64,000 nt of DNA. It comes from Flavobacteriales bacterium (GTDB lineage: Bacteria > Bacteroidota > Bacteroidia > CAIKAF01). The notes under the pieces are model-generated. The model saw nothing but the letters and a program-made list of their open reading frames with translations. It did not search any database and had not been told where the DNA came from. Position 1 is the stretch's first letter. Each line of letters begins with the position of its first letter. Of this stretch, positions 42,960-50,483 are shown in pieces. The DNA is taken from assembly GCA_025451235.1 (NCBI GenBank), contig JANWKT010000013.1, forward strand, positions 145,317-209,316, read 5' to 3'. The translations under genes and the position numbers were made by a program.

Positions 42960-44690
42960 CTAACCAATGGAATTCTTGGTCCATTGCTCAAATAAACTGA
43001 TCTGGCTGTCGCTGATCTGGCTCAATACTTTCATTTTATGCACTGCATAATAATTGTTTTCGTAGGGAGGCAGCACCAGATGTCGGATGCGGTTATCGAT
43101 AGTTCGTACCCGTACTTGGATCTCATCGTTTTTAAAATAATGGAACCAATGCTTCAAATTAGATCCGGTTACGGTAAATCCATTGATGGAGGCAATTTGT
43201 TCTCCAACCATAATCCCATGTTTTTCGGCCGGTGAGCTGGGTGCTATATGTGTAAATTTAAGTGTTTCCTCACTTACCTTACAGCCCAGGTTCTTTTCAT
43301 AAGGTTGAGGATTTGGTTCTGCCTCAAAATCAAGTCCCACCATATTAAATACTTTGCGTAATTCTTCTTCATAACTATTTACCCCATTGATATATTTATC
43401 GAAGAACCAAGTAAAATCTTGTTCTAAATACTTTTCTATTAAACCTTTATAAATTTCTTCGGTATATCCTTTGTTCTTTTTGGCGTATTCATGGTAAAGA
43501 TCATACATGACATTATCAAGCGAATATTTAAATCCCGACTCTTTAATAATATAAATATCAGTCATCAGAGCACATAAAGCCCCTTCCGTATAGATCGAAG
43601 TTTTACGGTGAGGTACACCCGGCTCATATCCGTCAATCCAAGTATCGAAAGATGCTTCGGTAACCGGCATAAACAAACGACCATAATTATGAAAATGTTT
43701 ATCGAGCAGGTCTTCCAAGGCGATAAAAAAATGCTCCTGGGTAAATACCTTGCTGCGATAACACATATAATCTCCGTAATAGGTGGTAACTCCTTCTGCT
43801 ATATAACCTAACCGAGAATAATTTTCTTTGGTGAAATCATAAGGAAGCATTTCTACAGGCCTTATTTTTTTTATGTTCCAACTATGGTAAAATTCGTGTG
43901 ATGATAAACTTAAGAACTCATCATAACCGGTAGTAAATAAACTATAAGTTGGACCAATCATACAAACAGTAGAATTTTCATGTTCCACTCCATGATGGGT
44001 TTTATGCGGAGTAATTTGGTAAAGAAAGTGATATTCTTTTTCCGGAAACTCATCAAAAGATTCTATTTGTTCTTCGATGAATCTTGAAAAATCGTTGGTC
44101 AGCTTTATTTTATCCGGCTTGGTTTCACCCTGGAACCAAAGGTTCACGAGCAAGCCACTCACCTTAAAAGAAATATGCTGTAGGGTTGGACTTGCTATGA
44201 ACGGACGATCAGCCAACTGATCGAAATTGGGTGCTGAAAGAAGTTTTGGGTTCTGGGGGTCTTTTTCTAACCCTGTTGCTATTTTATAATCATTTGGGAT
44301 TTCAAGTAACATTTCGCATTTTTCATTTTCCCTGCCCTCAGCATAACAACAGCAATTTACTGGATTCATATACAACTGGTGCTCGTCGAGATAAGTGGAA
44401 CCAGCATTTAATAAGCCACCATATACTTCATATTTTACAATAAGAGTAGAAATACCTTTGGTATTCACTTCCCATCTTTCCCTGTCTACTTTTTTATAGT
44501 CAAGTAAATTTCCTTTTTCGTCATAGGCTTTCCAGTTCCGGATGTTTTTGGCGAAATTTCCCAGTTCATACCGACCCGGTCTCCAGGCAGGGATGCGTAT
44601 ATAGGTTTCGGAAGATTTGATCCCTGTTATGGTTAGTTCAAAATAAATAAACTGTGTAGAGGGGCTTTGGTAGGATACTTTGTAATGCAT
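42960..44690 (-). CDS. M61 family metallopeptidase with PDZ domain
   Basis: The 576-residue protein begins without a clear signal peptide (MHYKVSYQSPSTQFIYFEL). An N-terminal beta domain (AWRPGRYELGNFAKNIRNWKA) precedes the glycyl aminopeptidase-like domain. That domain has the zinc motif SSHEFYHSWNIKKIRP (HEFYH at about 265-269) and the downstream LGYIAEGVTTYYGDY with the third ligand Glu. A PDZ domain ends the protein (about 475-560: FTHIAPSSPAEKHGIMVGEQIASINGF). This is the standard M61 architecture. Substrates of bacterial members are mostly small N-terminal residues of peptides. Confidence 0.93.
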   Translation of the reverse strand: MHYKVSYQSPSTQFIYFELTITGIKSSETYIRIPAWRPGRYELGNFAKNIRNWKAYDEKGNLLDYKKVDRERWEVNTKGISTLIVKYEVYGGLLNAGSTYLDEHQLYMNPVNCCCYAEGRENEKCEMLLEIPNDYKIATGLEKDPQNPKLLSAPNFDQLADRPFIASPTLQHISFKVSGLLVNLWFQGETKPDKIKLTNDFSRFIEEQIESFDEFPEKEYHFLYQITPHKTHHGVEHENSTVCMIGPTYSLFTTGYDEFLSLSSHEFYHSWNIKKIRPVEMLPYDFTKENYSRLGYIAEGVTTYYGDYMCYRSKVFTQEHFFIALEDLLDKHFHNYGRLFMPVTEASFDTWIDGYEPGVPHRKTSIYTEGALCALMTDIYIIKESGFKYSLDNVMYDLYHEYAKKNKGYTEEIYKGLIEKYLEQDFTWFFDKYINGVNSYEEELRKVFNMVGLDFEAEPNPQPYEKNLGCKVSEETLKFTHIAPSSPAEKHGIMVGEQIASINGFTVTGSNLKHWFHYFKNDEIQVRVRTIDNRIRHLVLPPYENNYYAVHKMKVLSQISDSQISLFEQWTKNSIG

Positions 44691-45040
44691 GGTTTAAATT
44701 TTCAGGAGCATAAAGGTATTAATTTGCTGTTGACTTAAGCCAAGAGGAATAGACTTTATAGTCCTGGCAGCTTTCCCGTTTTCCACTTGAGTAGCCATCC
44801 GGCTATCGCTTCAACAGGGGCCGCAAGTAGACCCAAAAGTCCAGGGTCCTTCCACTTTGAACTATTGAACTGCTGCGGAAGTGGCCTCTCCTCAGCCATT
44901 GAAGCGGTACCCGGCAAACCCCGGCCCTTGTGGACGGGTGAGGAGTTGAGCGGATGGTCGGGGGCGGTGTTTTGGCCAGAAGTGGAGGCGATAGCGGCCA
45001 AACATTTTTTTATTAATTTCGTCCCTATAAATACTAAAAA
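44691..45040. other. Long gap upstream of lpdA with GC-rich island
   Basis: The divergent gap between the M61 gene and lpdA holds the GC-rich island 44756-45001 and, next to lpdA, an AT-rich stretch that should contain its promoter (TTATTAATTTCG at about 45009-45020, a weak match to TAnnTTTG). Confidence 0.6.
44756..45001. repeat. GC-rich palindromic island
   Basis: About 245 bases are much richer in GC than the flanking genes. The ends are inverted: ATCCGGCTATCGCTTCAAC (44797-44815) pairs imperfectly with GTGGAGGCGATAGCGGCC (44982-44999). The left end is almost the same as 12349-12364 in the murD-ftsW gap. Open frames exist on both strands (81 and 85 codons), which GC-rich sequence produces by chance; neither has recognisable features. 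It may be a repeat element or a structured RNA. Confidence 0.6.
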
Positions 45041-46429
45041 ATGAGCTACGATTTAATAGTTATAGGAAGTGGTCCCGGTGGTTATGTTGCTGCCATCAGA
45101 GCCTCACAGTTAGGATTAAAAACCGCCATTATTGAAAAGGAATCATTAGGGGGGATCTGTTTGAATTGGGGATGCATACCTACCAAAGCATTATTAAAAA
45201 GTGCCCAGGTGTATGATTATCTTAAACATGCAGGCGATTATGGCTTGAAGGTAAAAGAATGTGAAGTTGAATTTGAAAAAATTATTTCAAGAAGCAGAGA
45301 CGTTGCAGGTGGCATGAGCAAGGGTGTTCAATTCCTGATGAAAAAAAACAATATTGATGTGATCATGGGGGCAGGTAAAATTGTTGCCAAAGGAAAAGTA
45401 GAAGTAACGGCTGCTGATGGATCAAAGAAAAACGTAGACGGAAAAAATATCATTATTGCCACCGGTGGAAGATCGAGGGTATTGCCGAATATTCCGCAGG
45501 ATGGTAAAAAAATAATTGGTTATAGAGAAGCAATGAGTTTGCCGAAACAACCTAAATCTATGGTAGTAATTGGTTCTGGAGCGATAGGTACTGAGTTTTC
45601 TTATTTCTATAATTCTATTGGAACCAAAGTAACCATGGTGGAGTACTTACCGAATGTATTACCGGTGGAGGATGAAGAAGTTTCGAAAACCATGGAGAAG
45701 CTCCTTAAAAAACAGGGAATTGAAATCCTTACGGATGCATCTGTTGAAAAAGTGGATACCAGTGGCACGGGTTGTAAGGTGCTGATCAAAACAAAAAAAG
45801 GGGACCAAACCATTGAATGTGATATTGTTCTTTCTGCAGCAGGCGTGGTAGCCAATATTGAAAATATTGGTTTGGAGGCTATGGGTGTAAAGACAGATAA
45901 AGGCAAAGTGTTGGTGAATGAATATTTACAAACCAATGTACCGGGAATTTATGCGATCGGGGATATTGTCCCAGGTCCGGCATTGGCTCACTTAGCTTCA
46001 CATGAAGGAATTGTTTGTGTGGAAAAAATTGCAGGAAAAAACCCTCATCCGATAGATTATACCAATATTCCCGGTTGTACTTATTGCTGGCCTGAAGTTG
46101 CTTCAGTAGGTTATACCGAAAAGTCGGCAAAAGAAGCAGGCTACGAAATTAAAGTAGGCAAGTTCCCATTTTCAGCCTCTGGTAAAGCAAGTGCGGCTGG
46201 AGCAAAGGATGGATTTGTAAAACTAATATTTGATGCTAAGTATGGGGAGCTGCTGGGAGCTCATATGGTGGGCGCCAATGTTACGGAGATGATTGCTGAG
46301 ATTGTAGTGCTTAGAAAACTTGAAAGTACTGGCCACGAAATTATTTCGGCCATCCATCCGCATCCAACCATGAGTGAAGCGGTGATGGAAGCAGCGGCAG
46401 CGGCTTATGGTGAAGTGATCCATTTATAA
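45041..46429 (+). CDS. lpdA: Dihydrolipoyl dehydrogenase (E3)
   Basis: E3 reoxidises dihydrolipoamide on 2-oxoacid dehydrogenase and glycine cleavage complexes, reducing NAD. The N-terminal FAD motif GSGPGGYVAAI is at 9-19. The redox-active disulfide is Cys 40 and Cys 45 in GGICLNWGCIPTK. The NAD motif VVIGSGAIGTEF is near 178, and the second FAD motif is YAIGDIV near 310. The C-terminal catalytic HPHPTMSE completes the set. Length 462 is typical. It is transcribed away from the E2/acyP/M61 unit. Confidence 0.97.
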   Translation: MSYDLIVIGSGPGGYVAAIRASQLGLKTAIIEKESLGGICLNWGCIPTKALLKSAQVYDYLKHAGDYGLKVKECEVEFEKIISRSRDVAGGMSKGVQFLMKKNNIDVIMGAGKIVAKGKVEVTAADGSKKNVDGKNIIIATGGRSRVLPNIPQDGKKIIGYREAMSLPKQPKSMVVIGSGAIGTEFSYFYNSIGTKVTMVEYLPNVLPVEDEEVSKTMEKLLKKQGIEILTDASVEKVDTSGTGCKVLIKTKKGDQTIECDIVLSAAGVVANIENIGLEAMGVKTDKGKVLVNEYLQTNVPGIYAIGDIVPGPALAHLASHEGIVCVEKIAGKNPHPIDYTNIPGCTYCWPEVASVGYTEKSAKEAGYEIKVGKFPFSASGKASAAGAKDGFVKLIFDAKYGELLGAHMVGANVTEMIAEIVVLRKLESTGHEIISAIHPHPTMSEAVMEAAAAAYGEVIHL

Positions 46430-46524
46430 ATTTGATAATTTGAAGATGCGCCCATTTGAAAATGATAAACTTACAAGATATCCTCATGTCAAATTTTCAA
46501 ATGGTCAAATTTTCAAATTGATAA
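46427..46524. repeat. Word-repeat inverted repeat between lpdA and asnB
   Basis: The right arm (46486-46524) repeats TCAAATTTTCAAATgg-type words. The left arm (46427-46470) repeats ATTTGA and ATTTGAAAA words, with an insertion of seven bases relative to the right. The arms pair over about 35 bases. The left arm begins inside the lpdA stop codon and the right arm runs to one base before the asnB ATG, so the element fills the whole gap. Confidence 0.8.
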
Positions 46525-46525
46525 C

Positions 46526-48400
46526 ATGTGTGGAATAGCGGGGATCATAGCTATCCATGAAAATGGACGAAGATCATTCGGACAACTCCCCGGGGCTCTA
46601 AAAACACTTGCGAAAAGAGGCCCCGATCATGAAGGCTTATTTGAGAATGAACATGTGGCCTTAGGCCACCGGCGTCTATCCATTCTGGATTTAAGTATGG
46701 AAGCATCTCAGCCAATGCATAGTTCCAATGGGCGATATGTAATTATTTTTAACGGCGAGATCTTTAATTATAAAGAATTAAAATCACAACTGGTAAAGGA
46801 TGGATTTGCTTTTACGACTGGCTCGGACACGGAGGTACTATTAAATCTTTATATAGCACATGGTGCTGAATGCATCAACCAACTCAACGGATTTTTTTCT
46901 TTTTGTATTTATGACAAGGAAGAAAAAAAAGGGATCATCGTAAGAGACCGGTATGGTATCAAGCCACTGGTCTATTATCAGCAGGATTATTCGATTTTTT
47001 TCGCATCTGAATTGAAGGCACTGGTATCAATGGGAATTCCCAAACTGCTTAACCAGGATGTTCTTCCTTATTATTTTTCCTTGGGATATATTCCAGCTCC
47101 TAACTCCATCTATAAAAATGTTTTTAAACTGGAACCGGGTAATTATATTGAATTTAAAGTGGGTGCCGGAACTGAAGTGAAAAAATATTACGACCTGCCG
47201 TTTCGCACTGTTCCGGATGCATCAAATATAAATTATGAGGAGGCAAAAGCTCACCTTAGAAAATTAATATCGGATGCTGTAAAAATCAGACTGGTAGCAG
47301 ATGTACCGGTAGGAGCATTTTTAAGTGGCGGAGTGGATTCATCGATCATTTGCGCAGCAGCGAGTGAACATACTTCCAAACTTCATACGTTTTCCATTGG
47401 ATTTAGCGGGAATTCTTATATCGATGAGGGTAAATATGCCAAAATGGTCGCTGAACATCTGGGGACCACCCATACGCTGTTTGATCTGGATGAGGATGAA
47501 ATGCTGAATGACCTGGAAAATGTGCTGAACTATTTGGATGAACCTTTTGCTGATTCATCCTCTATTGCGGTGTATGCTTTAAGTAAACTCACTTCTGAAA
47601 AAGTGAAGGTAAGTCTTTCGGGTGATGGAGGTGATGAGCTTTTTGCCGGATATAGAAAGCATAAAGCGGAATGGATGATTAGACATCAAGCTGGAAAAAG
47701 GCGGCTGGGAAGAATGTTGGCTCCCATTGTAAAAAATGTGGCAGGTTCAAGAGAAAATTCAGCCGGCGACCTTCTGAGAAAGATCAGGAAATTTTCGGAG
47801 ATCGCATCCAAAGGACCTCAAGGGAGATACCTTCACCTGGCCTCGTTTGTTCCCTCGGATGAATTGGATTGGTTACATATTGGGAAATTTAATAATAATT
47901 TAAGAATAAGAATCTCGGAACGAGGAAATGATTTAAGCGACTTTCTCTGGAATGATATCAAGCTGGTGTTGTCAAATGATATGCTGCACAAGGTAGACAT
48001 GATGAGTATGGCCAATTCTTTGGAGGTAAGAGTACCCCTTCTGGACTACAGGATTGTTGATTATGTGAATGGCTTACCGGACTCCTTTAAAATTGACAAA
48101 AACAGGGCAAAAAAACTTCTATGGGATTGCTATTCAGATAAGTTACCTGCCGAAATTTATGAAAGACGGAAAATGGGTTTTGAAGTTCCTATGGAGAAAT
48201 GGCTTAGGGGAAGGATGCAACCAATGTTGGCTGACCTAACATCTTCCAATAAGATGAACCACCAGTTAATTGACCTAAGCTATATTGAAAAACTGTTACG
48301 AGGTTTGAATAATAAAGGAGAAATAAGTAACTTAGGATTTAGGTTATGGTCAATATTGGTTTTTCAATATTGGTTTTTGAAGAACAACCCGACACTGTAA
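46526..48400 (+). CDS. asnB: Asparagine synthase, glutamine-hydrolysing
   Basis: This amidotransferase moves the glutamine amide to a carboxylate via an AMP intermediate. The N-terminal class II glutaminase domain starts at the nucleophile Cys 2 (MCGIAGIIA), with NGEIFN at 76-81. The synthetase domain has the PP-loop SGGVDSS at 267-273 and LSGDGGDELFAGY near 375. Length 624 fits. It leads an exopolysaccharide cluster, where AsnB paralogues are common and may amidate uronic-acid or other carboxylate groups instead of aspartate. The alternative is an ordinary housekeeping enzyme. Confidence 0.92.
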   Translation: MCGIAGIIAIHENGRRSFGQLPGALKTLAKRGPDHEGLFENEHVALGHRRLSILDLSMEASQPMHSSNGRYVIIFNGEIFNYKELKSQLVKDGFAFTTGSDTEVLLNLYIAHGAECINQLNGFFSFCIYDKEEKKGIIVRDRYGIKPLVYYQQDYSIFFASELKALVSMGIPKLLNQDVLPYYFSLGYIPAPNSIYKNVFKLEPGNYIEFKVGAGTEVKKYYDLPFRTVPDASNINYEEAKAHLRKLISDAVKIRLVADVPVGAFLSGGVDSSIICAAASEHTSKLHTFSIGFSGNSYIDEGKYAKMVAEHLGTTHTLFDLDEDEMLNDLENVLNYLDEPFADSSSIAVYALSKLTSEKVKVSLSGDGGDELFAGYRKHKAEWMIRHQAGKRRLGRMLAPIVKNVAGSRENSAGDLLRKIRKFSEIASKGPQGRYLHLASFVPSDELDWLHIGKFNNNLRIRISERGNDLSDFLWNDIKLVLSNDMLHKVDMMSMANSLEVRVPLLDYRIVDYVNGLPDSFKIDKNRAKKLLWDCYSDKLPAEIYERRKMGFEVPMEKWLRGRMQPMLADLTSSNKMNHQLIDLSYIEKLLRGLNNKGEISNLGFRLWSILVFQYWFLKNNPTL

Positions 48401-48410
48401 AAGAACTGCT

Positions 48411-49622
48411 ATGATTAGAGTCCTGAGAATCCTTAACCGTTTCAACCTGGGTGGCCCTACGTATAACGCTGCCTATCTTACCAAATATTTATCTCCGGAT
48501 TATAAAACTTTATTGGTGGGTGGTACCATCGACAAGAGTGAAAACTCTTCCATGCATATATTAGATGAGTTGGGGATTAAGCCGATCATCATTCCTGAAA
48601 TGAGAAGGTCGATCAACTATAACAATGACCTGGTTGCATATTATAAAATTAAAGAGATCATTCATAGATTTAAACCCGATATTATACATACCCATGCTTC
48701 AAAGGCCGGCAGTCTGGGCCGATGGGCAGCCTATCGATGTAATGTCCCGGTAATCATTCATACTTTTCATGGCCATGTATTCCATTCTTATTTTGGACCT
48801 GCGAAAACCTCCATCGTAAAATCAGTAGAGCGTTCGTTGGCTAAAATATCTAATTCAATCGTGGCTATCAGTGAAAAACAAAAAAACGAGTTGAGCAATA
48901 TTCACAAGATTGCTCCTGAAGAAAAAATAAGTGTTATTCCATTAGGTTTTGATCTTGGAAAATTCAGAGAGGACCAAGAAAGAAAAAGAGCTGAATTCAG
49001 AAAGGCCTATAATATTGGTCCCGATGAAATTGCCATTGGAATCATTGGCCGACTGGTACCCATCAAAAACCATGGATTTTTTATAGATGTGATTGATCAT
49101 CTTAAAAAAACCACGGACCTTCCTTTGCGCTTTTTTATTGTGGGTGATGGAGAAACAAGGAACGAAATAGAAAGCTATGCCAGCTCAAAAAATATTGAAT
49201 TTACCAATAAGAAAGGGGTCAAGTCCTTACTTACTTTTACTTCATGGATCAAGGAAATTGATCAGGTGAATGCAGGAATGGACATTATTACTCTATGTTC
49301 ACTGAATGAAGGAACTCCTGTGAGTCTTATCGAAGCCCAGGCTTCCGGAACACCTATCGTGAGTACAAATGTGGGTGGGGTAGAGGACGTAGTTTTACCA
49401 GGTAAGACGGCCATTTTATCGAATAATAATGCGGAAGAATTTGCAAAAAAAATATTGCAGCTCATCAAAGATGTGTCGCTCAGAGAAAAAATGAAAGCGA
49501 ACGGTTGGGCCTTTGTTGAGGGTAAGTTCCACTATACCAGGCTGGTAAAAGACATGGAACATTTATACTGGAACCAGTTGATCAGTGCAGGTTTAAAGAA
49601 ACACTCTTTTGCAACTGCCTGA
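48411..49622 (+). CDS. GT4 family glycosyltransferase
   Basis: The 403-residue protein has the GT-B fold with family 4 features. N-terminal LRILNRFNLGGPTYNAAYL carries the acceptor-side GG motif, and THASKAGSLGRWAA and HTFHGHVFH follow. The C-terminal donor half has GIIGRLVPIKNHGFF (about 205) and the EX7E motif CSLNEGTPVSLIEAQASGTPIV (about 300). Members transfer a nucleotide-activated sugar to a lipid-linked or saccharide acceptor on the cytoplasmic side. It starts 10 bases after asnB. The sugar cannot be predicted. Confidence 0.93.
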   Translation: MIRVLRILNRFNLGGPTYNAAYLTKYLSPDYKTLLVGGTIDKSENSSMHILDELGIKPIIIPEMRRSINYNNDLVAYYKIKEIIHRFKPDIIHTHASKAGSLGRWAAYRCNVPVIIHTFHGHVFHSYFGPAKTSIVKSVERSLAKISNSIVAISEKQKNELSNIHKIAPEEKISVIPLGFDLGKFREDQERKRAEFRKAYNIGPDEIAIGIIGRLVPIKNHGFFIDVIDHLKKTTDLPLRFFIVGDGETRNEIESYASSKNIEFTNKKGVKSLLTFTSWIKEIDQVNAGMDIITLCSLNEGTPVSLIEAQASGTPIVSTNVGGVEDVVLPGKTAILSNNNAEEFAKKILQLIKDVSLREKMKANGWAFVEGKFHYTRLVKDMEHLYWNQLISAGLKKHSFATA

Positions 49623-49630
49623 TGGTCTGA

Positions 49631-49664
49631 CCAATACAAACTAACTAATAGGTTTTCGTATTGG
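49631..49664. other. Inverted repeat upstream of the OPX gene
   Basis: CCAATAC (49631-49637) pairs with GTATTGG (49658-49664), and the inner AAAC/GTTTT extend the stem with a bulge. There is no T-run. It lies about 10 bases before the -7 box at 49674, so it could be an operator or an mRNA end signal for the gene before it. Confidence 0.4.
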
Positions 49665-49673
49665 AATTATTCT

Positions 49674-49681
49674 TACCTTTG
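49674..49681 (+). promoter_or_regulatory. Probable -7 box of the polysaccharide export operon
   Basis: TACCTTTG matches TAnnTTTG exactly and lies 16 bases before the start codon of the OPX gene. No clean TTG is found 19 bases upstream, so strength is uncertain. It suggests that the OPX-Wzc-rfbC-WecA-transglycosylase genes can be transcribed apart from asnB and the GT4 gene. Confidence 0.5.
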
Positions 49682-49697
49682 TTAAAACCGTAAAAAA

Positions 49698-50477
49698 TTG
49701 AAGAGGCTCTATTTTATACTTATCGCCTTTCTGTTTGTCTTTACATCCTGTGCAACCTTTAATCCAAGTGTATTGTTCAGGGAAACTCCAAATTTTCAGT
49801 ATGATAAGTTCATTGCCGGGCCAGATTCCATTTATCGCTTGGCCCCTAACGATATTATCAACGTAAGGATACTTACCAATAATGGAGAGAACCTGATCAA
49901 TGTAACCCAGGATGTTGAATCAAAAAATTCACCCAATGATGCTCAGTTTGGGGGTATTCCCATTCTCATTGAATATGATGGCTCGGCCAAACTTCCGTTG
50001 ATCGGAAGGGTGCAACTTTCAGGGCTTACCCGCCGGGAGGCAGAGGACAAACTGGAAGAATTATATAAAGACCAATACAAAGACCCGTTTATAACACTTA
50101 CGGTAAATAACCGTAAGGTCTTGGTATTCCCGGGTACTGGAAACAATGCCAAGGTGGTAAATTTTACGGGGGATAACATGAACCTGATTGAAGCCTTGGC
50201 CGAAGTAGGTGGGATCAGCAATACTGGAAAGGCCAAGAAAGTAAAGCTCATCAGAGGAGACCTAAAAAATCCGAAAGTTTATAAGATCGATCTTTCAACA
50301 TTGGCAGGCATGAAGGAAGCAGATCTGGCATTACAATCCGGAGATATTATTTATGTGGATCCTTATGAAGATCCTGCCGTGTTGTTCAATAAGAATATAA
50401 CACCTTATATTACCGCATTGGGCAGTCTTGCATCAGTGGTTACTTCGGTTGCACTTATTATAGTCTTAACCAAATAG
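49698..50477 (+). CDS. Polysaccharide export (OPX/Wza-like) lipoprotein
   Basis: The 259-residue product is an outer-membrane polysaccharide export protein. A lipoprotein signal (KRLYFILIAFLFVFTSC, Cys 18) is followed by the Poly_export domain (about 45-130: YRLAPNDIINVRILTNNG...IPILIEYDGSAKLPLIGRVQLSGLT) and a SLBB domain (about 145-210: VVNFTGDNMNLIEALAEVGGI). A C-terminal hydrophobic segment (ITALGSLASVVTSVALIIVLTK) may span the membrane. The frame begins with TTG and no ATG fits before the signal peptide, so a TTG start is likely. It is 6 bases from the Wzc-like gene. Confidence 0.9.
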   Translation: MKRLYFILIAFLFVFTSCATFNPSVLFRETPNFQYDKFIAGPDSIYRLAPNDIINVRILTNNGENLINVTQDVESKNSPNDAQFGGIPILIEYDGSAKLPLIGRVQLSGLTRREAEDKLEELYKDQYKDPFITLTVNNRKVLVFPGTGNNAKVVNFTGDNMNLIEALAEVGGISNTGKAKKVKLIRGDLKNPKVYKIDLSTLAGMKEADLALQSGDIIYVDPYEDPAVLFNKNITPYITALGSLASVVTSVALIIVLTK

Positions 50478-50483
50478 ATTGTA

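Noticed and set aside
44756-45001. 81-codon minus frame (and 85-codon plus frame) in the GC-rich island
   Set aside because: Long frames on both strands are expected in GC-rich palindromic DNA. No motif or start context supports either.
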